Shown here: piece by piece, positions 24,039 through 34,919 of the stretch
Position numbering within the stretch: position 1 is the stretch's first letter
Layout: the number at the start of each line of letters is the position of its first letter
Origin: Megascapheus bottae
Lineage: Eukaryota > Chordata > Mammalia > Rodentia > Geomyidae
Assembly: GCA_024803745.1 (NCBI GenBank)
Contig: JANJXV010000037.1
Location: 5,097,001 to 5,161,000, forward strand
Direction: 5' to 3'
Length of the DNA: 64,000 nucleotides
Notes under the pieces: generated by a model
Told to the model about the DNA's origin: nothing
What the model saw: the letters and a program-made list of their open reading frames with translations, nothing else
Database searches by the model: none
Program-made: the position numbers and the translations under genes

Positions 24039-24250
24039 TTTTTTTTTGAACTCAGGGCCTGGGCACTGTCCTTGGGCTTTCTCAAGGCACAAGCCACCAT
24101 TTGATCCACAGCTCCACTTTCAGTTTTCTGGTAGTTTATTGGAGATAAGAGTCTCATGGACTTTCCTGTTAGGGCAGGCATCCAGTGGTGATCCTCAGAT
24201 CTCAGCTCCTGAGTAGCTAGGATTATGAATGTGAGCCACTGGTATCCTGC
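24039..24250 (-). mobile_element. Composite 7SL/ID SINE
   Basis: The plus strand shows ctcagggcctgggcactgtc, linker tttattggagataagagtct and a ctgagtagctaggattatga 7SL end. Part of the ID half is deleted. Confidence 0.82.
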
Positions 24251-24419
24251 TTCCATTTATTATTTTTTTGTTTTTGCATATATATCCCAAACTCCAGTAC
24301 CAGTAGATGTTCTCTGTTATGGCTGTTTTGTTATTTTCTATTGCTAACATCTCTTGGCCTTAGGTAGCAGGCATCCACACTAAGCTATCTCATTTTTCCT
24401 CAACAATTGTCTTACAAAA

Positions 24420-24530
24420 TATGCTCCCATTGTCTCTGTCTCCACTTGGCAAATATGGAAGCTGAGGATCTGAGCAGCTGAAGTGAGTTGCCGAAGGCCT
24501 CATAACTAACAAATAATTTGAATCTCAGCA
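24420..24530 (+). mobile_element. Possible MIR 3' part
   Basis: gaagctgaggatctgagcag, a gagttgccgaaggcctcata block and ataatttgaatctcagc fit the second half of MIR. Confidence 0.4.
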
Positions 24531-25526
24531 CAAGCCTAACTAACTCCATTGGAATATTTGCTATTAGCCATGAAAAGTAAAATTAAAATCCTTGAACACT
24601 TAGCAATAAAAGGAAGGGCACAGTAGCTAGGAATGGGCTTCCTTATAACTAAGGATTTGGAGCCATATAGTTTTTAATAATAAATGTTTAGAAACATGAG
24701 TGAACCTTGAGAATGATTTGGGTCTCCTGACCTTTCAATCTCAGCCTCTACCTGTCTTCCTCCACCCTGCCACTTTTGGGTGTTGGTGTCCCAGGTGGCA
24801 CCTATCTGGCGTTTGGAGGGGGCCTTGAGATGATTTTCATCCTCATACAAATTAAAAAGACCAATCCTCTGCATCACAGCTTGGAACATAACATCTGAGA
24901 CCCAGGATGGAGCCAGGCCACCTTCTGGTTTCTACCCAATCTCAATTCCCTAAAGTGCTTTCTGACCTCGTTTTTCCCTCCCAGGTTGCTTGCAATACCA
25001 GCTGGGAAAGTTTCTAGGGCAAAGCCACTTGGTCTGTGTGCTGGTGGCAGGTATGTTCTTGTTGATACAGGGTGAGTAAGACGGGAATGTGTATGATTGG
25101 CATGATGCTTAACAGTGTAAGGAGAAAGTCCAGCCCTGCAAAGCCCAGTGTGGCAACATTCATGCTGTGGAATAGGGTAAAAGGCAGGAGAATAGAGTGA
25201 AAAGTAGAATCAATGATGCTTGAAAAGTAGACTAATACTTGCTCTGTGTATGTTTTTCCCCTAGAACTGGCTATTTAGTGAAGTAAGGTAAGTTAGGGGT
25301 TTTTCTCCTCCAATCAGCTAATAGCTCCCTAAAAGTCCTGGAAGGAACTTTGAATCTATAATGTGCTGGAAAATCATTTATCTGAATCATGGCCACAGAT
25401 CATCCGGCAGAAAATGGAACTAGCAAGACCCAAGAGTGCCAAAAATGGTCTTGCAGTGGGATTTGATTAATCCGATAGTGAAAAAGGTGTGGACTTTAGA
25501 GTAGAAAGTGTTGAGTCACTTCAATA

Positions 25527-25715
25527 ACAATCTCAGCTAATATTTCTTGAGCACTTACTATGAGCCAGTCCATGTGCTAAGAGCTAATTGATATGAATCA
25601 TCTCATTTACTCCTCACCACAACCCTCTGAGATAGGCAGGCTATTATCTTCCATTTATACATGCAGAATTGGAGGCCCTGAGGTGTAGATGCCTCACCCA
25701 AAGTAAACTGCCATG
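25527..25715 (+). mobile_element. MIR element, well preserved
   Basis: Forward MIR order is clear: cttgagcacttactatgagc, catgtgctaagagctaa, catctcatttactcctcacc, ctctgagataggcaggctat, and a late gcctcacccaaagtaaactg block. Confidence 0.85.
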
Positions 25716-26554
25716 GAGAGAGAGAATCAAGATTTGAATTTTGATAGTGTTCAAAGTCTGCAAATTCTCCACTTCTCTGCTTTTATGGCCCACTCGAATT
25801 GAGAAATACAAGGATAACAGAGTGAAAAGGAAAAGCGATTAGGTCTTCACCGAGGAACTCATAATCCTTTGGAAGGTGTGTAGAGTTCCTTTGGCGTGAA
25901 GGCATTGTAGGGAAGAATAAGAAGCAATGAGATTTGCACTGCCAGAGGCTCACCAGAATGTGCCAATCTTCCCTGTCGGCTTGAAATAATTGTGCATGCT
26001 GTACAAACCTGCCGCCATTTCTCAAGTTTTCATTTTACACAATCAGCTTGGGAGAGATTTAGATGTGTAGGCACAATGGGCTAATTTTTCTCTCTCTTGG
26101 GCTGGCACTGTGAGGTGTGACTGTTGGTTCCACCCTGGCATTCTGATTGGCACAAATACATCAGCTTTCTTGAACCAACAGAAAGATCTGGATGAGCTTG
26201 TTTTTCTTAGACGAGCCTAGCTGAGCAGAACAAACTTTGGGCTTAAGAAGCTCAAGGGTAGGAAGTTCAATGAACTCTTTCAGAGTACTGGGTTATCAGC
26301 AGGTCCCCTGGAAGAGGTGTTTTACAAAATAGGTACCCTGTGACAACAGGTTATTTGTGCCCTCTCAAGAGAGTACTTTATACTTAGTATATCCTGACCT
26401 GGATAATTTAATTTAATGATAATACCTATTCTGTTCTTCTACAAGGGCTATAACTCTTCTGTGTCCTATAGAATGAATGTCTCATGCTTGGCCAGGCCCA
26501 AGGAAAGTCAATGGTAATGTTTACTATGATAATGATCTCCCAGCCGCCTTTCAT

Positions 26555-26700
26555 CTAACCCTCTCAAAGTGCTTTGCAAACACTAATTAGTTAAGCCTTA
26601 CAATGGCTCTCTGTTTCCACAATGTGTTTTCCCATTTTACAGAATGTTAAATGGAGACCAGGTCAACTTTGGGTGGCTTGCCCAGAGTCAGGTAGGCAAG
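26555..26700 (+). mobile_element. MIR element
   Basis: aaagtgctttgcaaacacta, a ccattttacagaatgttaaa block and tggcttgcccagagtcag follow the MIR order. Confidence 0.65.
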
Positions 26701-27558
26701 TTTATATGAATGATAATGATGATGTTTTGCATATGCCTGGCAGATGTTTTCTAAGGTGACAGAGTGTGTGACCAAGATCCTTTCCACACTCTCCTGGAAG
26801 AAGAGGGGAGATGGGATTGAGAGTATTCCTTGTTGTTGGCTAGCTTGGGATAAATAGAGGCAGAGGGAAGTAGTAAGTCAGGAGGATTTCACTGAGGGTC
26901 TAAGTTCACATTTGTGACTTGCAGATTAGAAAAGACTGTTAACATTCTGGGGCAGAATAAAGAGGTAGCACACAGACACCATCTTTATATCCTGGGATGG
27001 GCTTGTTCATATTTCTGTGGAGAGAAGCAAAAGGAAGGAGAGGAACACTCCATGACAGGATAGCTCAGGAATTGTAGGAAATGCAGTGGTGATGGTAAAG
27101 GAGATGTTTCAAGCTCTGCCCTTTTATTGAGCACCATTACTAACCAGGCTGCGCTTAAAAGCAGGAGCCCTTTGATGCTTGCTTCTATGTTTCGGCCTCA
27201 TTCCTTGCTTCTGTCTAGAGCAGTTTGGAAGGTGGGTACAGATATAACACAGGCAACTTTGCCTGATGTTTTCAGACCCTGTAGAAGAATCCCAGGGACT
27301 CCTTATTTTAATGGCTTTCTCTTACATGTCCAGCTCTCAATCCCACACCAGGGGCCCTGCATATTTGCTATGGTTTAAAAACTTGGTAGTTACCCATCCA
27401 TTTGTCTTAGCAACATAATCACATGGAAAAAGATGAAAATTGGAACAAAAGTACATTCAGGCTGGTAACAGTTTCTTTGTGAATGATGACAACACTTTGA
27501 CAGGGAAGTCAGACTTTCACAAGGCTCCAGTGGACAGAGGTTGTTCGTACTTAAGAAT

Positions 27559-27816
27559 TCAAGTGGAGAGCCAGGCTCGGTGGCTCACGCCTGTACTCCT
27601 AGCTACTTAGGAGGCTGAGATCTGAAGATTAAGGTTCAAAGCTAGCTTGGGCACAAAAGAACCTGAAACTCTTATCTCCAATTAACTTCTAGAAAATGGG
27701 AAAAGGGCCTTGGCTCAAGGGTAGGGCAGTAGACTTGATTTGAAGAGCTCAGGGACAGTGCCCCGACCAAGTTCAAGCCCCATGACTCACACACACACAC
27801 AAAAATCAAGTGGAGA
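27559..27816 (+). mobile_element. Composite 7SL/ID SINE with TSD
   Basis: tcaagtggaga at 27559-27569 and 27806-27816. Both halves present; the tail has become a short CA run (27788-27800). Confidence 0.87.
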
Positions 27817-27821
27817 AATAC

Positions 27822-28530
27822 AGATTTCATGGTTTCCTTCATTTATAGTAACTAGAATGTCTATGATATTCCTAGCAGATCACAATAGCCCAATCACTAA
27901 ATGCATAAAACCATATATAATGAAGCATGTCAAAATGAACTTCAAGAATTGGAAAAGAGAGGTTCTTATTATGTCCTGTATGCAGATATTTCTATCTTTT
28001 TATTCTGTTTTTAGTTTTCGGTATTCTTTGTCTTGTATATAAGCTTATCTGTTCCATAGAAGGGAAAGGAAATCACAGAAACAGCAGGACATAGGATGAA
28101 CTAATGAAACAACGATACTCACTAGACATATTATTGAGAATGAACTTACCATTTGGAGGGGGGAGGGGAGTGAGGAAGGGTAAGCAAGAGAAAATTTGTG
28201 TGTGAGGTGGGTAGGAAACAGTGTTTAATAAGAAATGTATGGGCCCGGAGTTTGGCCTAGTGGTAGAGTGCTTGTCTAGCATGCATGAAGACCTGGATTC
28301 AATTCCTCAGAACCACATACATAGATTTGGAAGTGATACTGTGGCTCAAGTGGTATAGCTCTAGCTTTGAGAAAGCTCAAGGACAGTGCTCAGGCCCTAA
28401 GTTCAAGCTCTAGGACTGACAAGAAGAAAGAAAGAAAGAAAGAAAATTACTACCTTAGTCATGTAACTGTAACACCCCTATTCATCACATTTAAAATAAA
28501 ATTTTAAAAGTAGAAATTGAAAAAAAAAAA
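27822..28530 (+). mobile_element. L1 3' UTR, diverged, interrupted by a SINE
   Basis: It starts at tcatggtttccttcatttat, which matches the L1 at 3180 and 13620. It has a G-rich purine block near 28155 and ends with a tgtaactgtaacacccctat motif and an A-rich tail. An IDL SINE splits the 3' part. Confidence 0.7.
28242..28444 (+). mobile_element. IDL-Geo-type SINE with (GAAA)n tail
   Basis: First ID unit (ggtagagtgcttgtctagca), a shortened linker and a second ID unit ending in aggactgacaag. The tail has turned into a gaaa repeat. Confidence 0.85.
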
Positions 28531-29930
28531 GAATCCAAGGGGAATTCACTAACTCTGGAGGCATGTTTGTGGAAAGTCTGCCCCCTAGCCCCAGTCTATC
28601 TTTGTCGGCTTTGGAGATGCTGATGAAGCCTAGACCAATGGAAAGACCTAAAAAAGGCCATGTGCCCAGCCTTCTTCTGGAATATATTCTTTCACATAGC
28701 ACAACAGCAATTAAAATATCTGCAGTGAGAAAAAAAATTACACCATTGTCCTTTGACACCAATTTTTGAGTATTTATACATACCCTACCCCATGGCATGC
28801 TTAGAGTTGCAGTGAATCCAAGAAAGGCTAAGAAACAAGAAAGAAAACTTGAGAAAACTTCCAAATGCACACAAATCTCCTCCTGTGTGAGGAGAGTCTC
28901 TTACAAAACCCTTGCACATACTACTCCTCTTTAGAGCAGAGCCATGTGATACTGATGATGGAATTAAAGCTTGCTTTAGGCAAGTCTTCAAAGAATGCAG
29001 TTTTGGTTTTTGAGGTATGCCAGCAATCCAAGCCTCAACTTTTGGTGGCCAGTGTGTGATCCTAGCTCCAGAAGTCACAGTGCGAATAATCCTTCTGGGC
29101 TCTTAAGGACAAGATCCTTCTCTAGAGCCAAACCCTCCAAAGCATCCCAGAGAAAAAGACCTCAGAGCTCTTTTGGGAACCAACGAATGGATTCCCCTTG
29201 ATATCAGGCACACAAGGCCTTCTGGGCGATCTGTGACTGGGTCTGTTCATTTGCTTGTTTTGAGTAATTAATGTACTTATTTTATTGCAGCGCTGACATG
29301 TCTATTGTTTTGGTCTGTTTTATGCCTTTTGTAAAGAGGAATCTGCAGGGCTCTCATAGCACATCTGCTGTGTTTTGTGGCCCTTCCCTCATCAATCACT
29401 CCACCCACCCCCCCACACACACAGTTCCCTCTGCAGCTCTTGGGTGCCAGGTATCTTGATAGCTTTGAACAGATTATGAACCAGCGTTGTCATAATAGTG
29501 CCTTATTACAATGGATGGAAAGGCAGATCTGGATAAAATTCAAACAATGCATGACTTAAAAAAAAATTTAGGGGAAAAAGAACTCAGCAACCAGTTAGAT
29601 GTTTGTTTTCTTTTGCTCTCTTTCTGGACATTTTCCAGGCACTGTTTTGGCCTTAGAGCAACAGAAGTGAAAGATCAAAACAATCACCTAAAACAGGCTT
29701 TCCTCTGGGCAAGAAGTCAGAACTTAGGAAGCCTTTAGAAGTTCTCACAAGAAGTGTCCGATGGATTAGATAGGCTCAGGATTCAACATGTCTCGGGAAA
29801 GTGATCACTGCTCAGGAAACTTATCTCAGAGAAACCCTTGGCAACAATCTACACTTAACTCCAACAACTCTATCCTGGGCCCCCAGGAATTGCACACACA
29901 AGCCAGTACACACGATTGTAACAAGCAAGC

Positions 29931-29940
29931 TATTTCTTAC
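29931..29940 (-). other. SH3RF2: 5' splice donor of SH3RF2 first coding exon
   Basis: On the minus strand the exon ends in GATGGG and the intron begins GTAAGAAATA, a good donor. The reading frame continues 39 codons into the intron without homology to the family. That supports splicing here, in phase 0. Confidence 0.85.
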
Positions 29941-30318
29941 CCCATCCATGTGGATCCGGATGCTGGGCACAAGCCGGAAAGGACTGGCTTGCAGATTTCT
30001 GGGGCTGTTCCTGCTTTTCCTGCTCTCCTGTGCAGTCAGCAAGCCAGGTCTGCGGAAGGAGCCTTCTCTCCTGTAACTCTGTCCTGAACGCACTCCATCC
30101 AGGAGACGCACCAGCAGCAGGTTGGCTGGCAGTGCCTCGATACTGCCAAACACCAGGGTCCTGCATTCGGGACACCTCAGTTCCTTGTGGGCTTTGAAAA
30201 TCCTCTGTAGACATGGTTTGCAGAAAGTATGCTGGCAAGGAAGGACTTTGGCTGTGACGTCGAGCTTTTCAAAACACACAGGGCACTCCAGAAGATCAAG
30301 TAACGTCAAATCATCCAT
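29941..30318 (-). CDS. SH3RF2: SH3RF2 (POSHER), first coding exon with RING finger
   Basis: The exon encodes 126 residues, the N-terminus of an E3 ubiquitin ligase of the POSH family. A C3HC4 RING finger is intact: C12, C15, C28, H30, C33, C36, C49, C52. The E2-binding face (VLPCQHTFC) and the [13 protein letters not shown] stretch are typical of POSH proteins. The opening [20 protein letters not shown] fits SH3RF2 rather than SH3RF1 or SH3RF3, as I remember them. The start codon has A at -3 and G at +4, and family proteins begin at this methionine. The exon stops in IHMDG at a GTAAGA donor, just before the first SH3 domain. That domain, the other SH3 domains and the PP1-binding region must lie in exons left of this window. 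In known mammals SH3RF2 promotes degradation of POSH and binds protein phosphatase 1. No frameshift or missing RING residue is seen. Partial gene. Confidence 0.93.
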
Positions 30319-30480
30319 TTTATTTTAAAACTCCAGTCCTGATCTGAAAGAGCAGGGTCTACATGGTAGGGGCAAGCTGAGCCCCAGGGCCAGAGCTTGG
30401 TCTTTCCCAAGCTTCAGAATGCCTGCCTGTTTGGAGAGAGGGAGACAAGGATAGGGGAAAAAAAAAAGAAAAACCGTGAC
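30319..30480 (-). other. SH3RF2: 5' UTR part of the exon and upstream splice acceptor
   Basis: On the minus strand a long pyrimidine tract (about 30475 to 30433) ends in CCAAACAG at 30427, so the exon would begin at 30426 and carry 108 bases of 5' UTR. A second AG four bases further (30424-30423) could be used instead. The acceptor implies an upstream noncoding exon, as in other mammals. Confidence 0.7.
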
Positions 30481-31254
30481 TGCTCTGGGAGGTTATGTCC
30501 CACCTACAAGGAGGCAGTGTCTCATAAGGCGTTTTGCAAAGTACTTTGTTCTGGAATGAAGCTGCAAATGACTCATTCTGAATCTCTGATTTGGTCTAGC
30601 AGGTATAAGGCTCACCTCACGCTTACTGTGTTTGCTGCAGGAATCAGAAGGAGCTTTAGGTGGGACTGATCATTGCCTGTTTGTGTACTGCCAGGGCCAG
30701 GAAAACAGCACTGCCTTGAAGAGTTAGCCAGCAATTCTTTCTAGCTTCAGTGCTTGGAGGGCCCCTATTCCTGTCTGGGGGAAAGGGGTGAGGGATTGGG
30801 GTAGGGTGAATGCCAGCCACAACCCTCAGAGTAAAGCTCTCTCCTCCCCCTGTAGAATGTAATTTCTGTGACACTATCTTTCTACGCCTCCTTTCCCCCC
30901 TACATTCCAGTTTGTTACTCTTTGCATCATTGGCAGATAAGTTGAAGTAGGTAAGTGGATCTGACTCATGCAAATATAAAATTATTTTCCCCAGAATATA
31001 CCTTTCTCCACTGTCTTGTTCTAGTAATAAGCATGAAGAACTCCTACATAAAACATACTTTTCAAAAGTTGTTTTGCCTCAAGTTCTATGCCAGGTACTT
31101 GGAAACTTTATTTCTTTTTCTCTCCCTCTCCTCTCCCTCCCTTCCCCTGTCCCCCCCCCCACCACCTTGAGTATTCTCAGTTTCACCTGAAGTAGGTAGG
31201 AATTCTGGATTGTAGTTACAACCTATAAAAAAATAAGAGGAAGCAGGCGGCAGG

Positions 31255-31690
31255 TACAGGTCTGGGCGCGTGTGTGGTCTGAAAAAGAATCCCGGGTTTC
31301 AGAAACAGTTTCCTTTTGGATGTCTGAAACGAAGTCTCCAGGCTAGAAAAGTCTCCTGGGAAGAAGTCAGCTGCCCCTCACCAGCGCCAAGGCTTGGATG
31401 GACGCCAGGGACGGGAGGTTTGGCAGGACACAAGCCTTGGACCCACAGCTACCAGGCAGACAGGACACAGGGGCTGAGAGATGATGGCGTCTCACCTTTC
31501 CAAGCCTCCTTTCTAAAGTTAGCGCGGGGTAAGGCACTTGGCTCAGGCAGGGGAGATGCGCAGGCCCTCTGATCTGGTGAGGTGCCCAGCTCTCTGGGCC
31601 TCCATCTGGTCTTCTCCCCAATTGTGGCTGCTACTGCTATGAAAACTTCCACCACTCCAGACCTACTCATTTGAAAGGATCGCCTTACCC
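31255..31690 (-). promoter_or_regulatory. SH3RF2: Candidate SH3RF2 promoter / noncoding first exon
   Basis: This is the most CpG-containing, repeat-free stretch upstream of the coding exon (CpGs in gggcgcgtg, ccagcgccaa, gacgccagggacggg, tagcgcggggt, gatgcgcagg). Two minus-strand donor-like sites lie in it: AAAG/GTGAGA at about 31494 and TGG/GTAAGG at about 31687. Either could end a noncoding first exon spliced to 30426. No TATA box was identified. Placement is inference. Confidence 0.3.
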
Positions 31691-31893
31691 AGCCCTCTTA
31701 ACGCTTTCATTGCCAGCCTGCTGCCTGGCACACTTAGACTTGTCTTCCTTTTGGATTTTTCCTTGTTTTCAAGTTCTAGGGAAAAGGCTGTCAGAGAGAA
31801 CTAGAAAGCCAAGTTGCCCAGGTTATGATAGTGTTTATATTTCCATTTTTTTCCCTGCCCAAGAAGTTATAACCAGCTCAGCTGTAAACAAGC

Positions 31894-32221
31894 CAAAGTG
31901 ATTGTTTATTTTGTATTTTTTTAAAAATTATTTTATTGTCAGGGTAATATATAAAGGGGTTACAGTTACATTCTTCAGGTAGGGGTGCATTTCTTCTCGC
32001 ATTGATACCCCTTCTCATGTTTTTGTCCCCATTTCCCACCTTCCCAACCCCTCCCAATCATCTTGTTTTCCCCCTTCCCTTCCTTATTTCAAATAAACAA
32101 ATAAATGTATATACATATACCAGGTAACAGATGCAGTAACCACATGAGATTAACCATAAGGGGAAAAAAGAGAAAAGAACTAACAGTGCATTAAGAGTAA
32201 CAGCAAAGTGATTGTTTATTT
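31894..32221 (-). mobile_element. L1 3' UTR insertion with TSD
   Basis: caaagtgattgtttattt is perfect at 31894-31911 and 32204-32221. Between them is an inverted, strongly 5'-truncated L1 consisting only of 3' UTR. Its T-rich tail is at the left, and the C-rich complement of the L1 purine tract lies at about 32020-32085. It has the same orientation as SH3RF2. Confidence 0.9.
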
Positions 32222-32409
32222 AACGTTTTTTTCCCTAAGGGTTTTCTGAAGTTAAATTTATTAATGGTAGCTGTATGGAAAGCCAGCCTTGTGGAACATT
32301 CTACTCCCTCAAACAATTCTCAGTTCCTGAATTTAGAGACGAGAAGGATGCAGTCATGTCTTGACAACAACAACAATAATAAGCAGTGCTATGTACCTAC
32401 ACATTCTTC

Positions 32410-32490
32410 AGAAGAGCACACGCGCGCGCGCATGTGTGTGTGTGTGTGTGTGTGTGCGTGTGTGTGTGTGTGTGCGTTTGCACACATGTG
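32410..32490 (+). repeat. (CG)n/(TG)n alternating purine-pyrimidine tract
   Basis: cacacgcgcgcgcgcatgtg is followed by long TG runs with gcg interruptions. Strict alternation over about 70 bases is the sequence type prone to Z-DNA. Confidence 0.9.
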
Positions 32491-32499
32491 TGGTGATGG

Positions 32500-32772
32500 T
32501 GAAAGCTGTGGTTTGAATTCAGAATTTGTAGGCAAGTGCTCTACCACTTGAACCACACTTCCAGATTTTTGGGCCTTAGATATTTTAGTTCTTTTTCAAG
32601 TAGGCTTTTGTGTTGTGTTTGGACCTAGATCCTCCTGTCTACCTTCTGTGCCGTGCCTGATATACTCATGATATGTTGAGATGCCTCACCAGAGTGGTGC
32701 ATTGTCTGGCCTCAAACTGCAGACCTCTTGATCACCACCTCCCAGGTAGCTACTGTTATAGGTATAAGCCAC
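32500..32772 (-). mobile_element. Old 7SL/ID SINE(s), inverted
   Basis: gcaagtgctctaccacttga (ID part), then gcctcaaactgcagacctct and ccaggtagctactgttatag (7SL part). Diverged and with an unusually long middle, so it may be two merged elements. Confidence 0.6.
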
Positions 32773-32966
32773 CTTGTATGTACAGCCTCTAGAGGGAATT
32801 TTTATAAATGGGAAATCAATAGTCTCAGTCCTCCTGACCCAAACCTACTCTAATCATTTTCTATCTGCAAAGGGTACCTATGTTTCCAGTGTTTAGTTTA
32901 TCCACCACATGCTGCTTACGTAAGGTCACAAAGGAATCCCAGGGAGTAAGTAAATAATAATAATAA

Positions 32967-33110
32967 TATTACCCAACATTAGGGTAGCCCTTATCCATGT
33001 CAAGTATTGTTCTAAATACCTTACCTATATTAACCTGCTTAATCATTTCCACAACCCTAGGATGTACTGTACAGGAAAGGAAACTGAGACAGAGAGGAAA
33101 GTAAGTCATA
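32967..33110 (+). mobile_element. MIR element
   Basis: gtcaagtattgttctaaata, cttaatcatttccacaaccc and ggaaactgagacagagagga follow the MIR order. Confidence 0.75.
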
Positions 33111-33724
33111 GGTGGAAGGAGCGACAGCCACAGGTGGAAGAATTCTTTGCTTAGAACCACTATATCAGAGAGTGATGTCACTTTAAAGGAAGAGCCAGGT
33201 CAAGAGAGCTCAGCCTCACATAGTGGCAGGAAGTGAAAAGATAATAACCAACGTTGATCAACCAAGTTCTCTTCCTAGTGAGACAGTTGTCTCCAGAGAG
33301 AACAAAGGATTTCCTGAAGTTTCCTGGTGAATGACTTGGGGACAGAATGGGGGCCTAGAAACCAAAAAGGAGAATTTTTGTTTCAAATTACATGTTCTGT
33401 TTCACAGCAGGGAAATAATTCTTTTTTTTTCCTGTGGAAAACACTTTGAGTTCTGTGGGAAAATCTTAAGAAGGGACCGGGAAACCTGAAGGCTCAAGTC
33501 TTGTTTCAATCCGTCCAAGTCTGTTCTGAAAACTCAAATAGACATAAAGCTCCAAATAAGAGAGGACATCAAGAGGCATCCATATTTTGAGCACTGAGTC
33601 TGGATTTTCACACATTTTAGTTTCAGAGACTGCCTTTAACTCTTTTCATTTCCCTTTGGACTTTCAACAATGTCCCACCCTTCAACTAATTTCCTTCCCC
33701 CCCCCCAGCTTATCCCCCTCAGCT

Positions 33725-33895
33725 CTTAGACTGGGGTTTGAACGTGGGGGTGGCGGGCTTGCTTACTTGGCATTCTTGCTTGGCTTCACCTCTATCTAGT
33801 TGAGCATTTTGTTGGCTTATTGAATGGAGATGGAGCCTTACAGACCTTTTTCCCTAGTGTGACCTTGAACCTCGATCCTTCAGAACTTAGCCTCC
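33725..33895 (-). mobile_element. Composite SINE, diverged
   Basis: cttagactggggtttgaac at the left, then a ggcttattgaatggagat linker and a tgaacctcgatccttcagaa 7SL part. Incomplete at the right. Confidence 0.55.
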
Positions 33896-33965
33896 CACTG
33901 AATGGCCACATAAACACTTGCAAACATCCACTTACACAGGATTCATGTAGCCATAATCATATTAA

Positions 33966-34105
33966 CAAAACATTTAGGCAGCACTTACTGTATGCAACAG
34001 GCCAGCACAAAAATTTTCAATGGATTATTTCATTGAAATCACTTAACAGTCCCATGAAATAAGTGTTGTAACTTCAGGGTTGTGACCTGAATCCAAGTTA
34101 CACTA
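33966..34105 (+). mobile_element. MIR element, diverged
   Basis: gcagcacttactgtatgcaa, then aacagtcccatgaaataagt and a late tgacctgaatccaagttaca block. Confidence 0.5.
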
Positions 34106-34237
34106 ACTGTAGGAACCTGTGATCCTCAGCATGATAGCTTCTCATGTTATAAAATTATGTACATACACATGAGTACATTCGGGCATGTTTACCATTTAAG
34201 TCTACTCATTTGAAAAAAAATAAAAAGGTGGATTGAT

Positions 34238-34320
34238 TAATAGCAGTCCTGAGGCTTGAACCCAGAGCATCAAGCTTGCTAGACAAGTCTCCACCACTTG
34301 AATTATGCTCTCCCTGTCAT
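34238..34320 (-). mobile_element. ID-like fragment
   Basis: cagtcctgaggcttgaaccc and ctagacaagtctccaccact are an inverted single ID unit. Confidence 0.5.
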
Positions 34321-34574
34321 TCCAAGTCCATACACTTTTATGTATAAGTCTATATACACACAATAGGTGATCTCAGAGCCAACCCAAGACCAAATGAAGT
34401 CTAACCAATTTGGAGTCTGAGTCTACCTCTTGTAACCTTGTGGTCTTTTCATGTCCCTTTACCATCAGGGATCTCATCCCTGACAAAATGCAACCAAACA
34501 AACTCACCCCAGGATCACAGGATAGACCAACAGGTTATACTTTTCTAGAATATTTGGCAATTGAACAGTCAGAT

Positions 34575-34919
34575 CACCAGGCACCAGTGGCTCACACTTG
34601 TAATCCTAGCTACTCAGGAGATTGAAATCTGAGACTCAAGGCTCAAAGCCAGCAGGCAGGAAAGTCCATGAGAGTCTTATTTCCAATTTATTTTTTTTAA
34701 GCCAGAAAAGGAAGGGATAAAAAGCCATAAGTGGAGGTATGACTCAAGTGGTAAAATGCCTATAACCCTAGCTACTCAGGAGTCTGGGCTCTGAAGATCC
34801 TGGTTCAAAGCCAGCCTGGTAGGAAAGTGTGTGAAACTCTTATCTCCAATTAACTACCCCCAAATAGCTGTAAATGGAGCTCAGAGACAGCAAGTTCAAG
34901 CCTAAAGACCAGCAGTAAA
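34575..34919 (+). mobile_element. Two overlapping composite SINEs in tandem
   Basis: The first copy (from 34575) runs through its ID half to about 34762 (caagtggtaaaatgcc). A second 7SL half then starts in phase (ctagctactcaggagtctgg), with its own linker and shortened ID half. This could be one insertion into another or a recombination product. Confidence 0.7.

Larger units (their letters stand above)
1..29940 (-). other. SH3RF2: SH3RF2 intron after the first coding exon (inferred)
   Basis: Everything left of the donor at 29940 lies downstream of the first coding exon on the minus strand and should be intron. I looked for the next exon, which in this family starts the first SH3 domain, and found no minus-strand frame resembling one. 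Stretches with no recognisable feature include about 713-1344, 3600-4125, 5521-6449, 6640-7165, 7490-8683, 9488-10446, 10614-12807 apart from a MIR piece, 14060-16355 apart from weak repeats, 19413-21029, 23244-24038, 24531-25526, 25716-26554, 26701-27558 and 28531-29940. Some may hold decayed repeats or enhancers that cannot be told from sequence alone. The 5595-5965 and 12000-12170 parts look faintly L2-like. Confidence 0.7.

Noticed and set aside
28478..28870. 130-residue minus-strand frame with hydrophobic stretches
   Set aside because: It begins in unique intronic sequence and runs into the L1 A-rich tail. No family resemblance or splice support.
29821..29940. Continuation of the SH3RF2 frame by 39 residues
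   Set aside because: It lies beyond a good donor and does not resemble the family, so it is read-through into the intron.
30935..30960. Strong plus-strand donor-like site (TAG/GTAAGT), considered as an antisense transcript exon near SH3RF2
   Set aside because: A single donor motif without a matching acceptor or conserved exon is not enough evidence.
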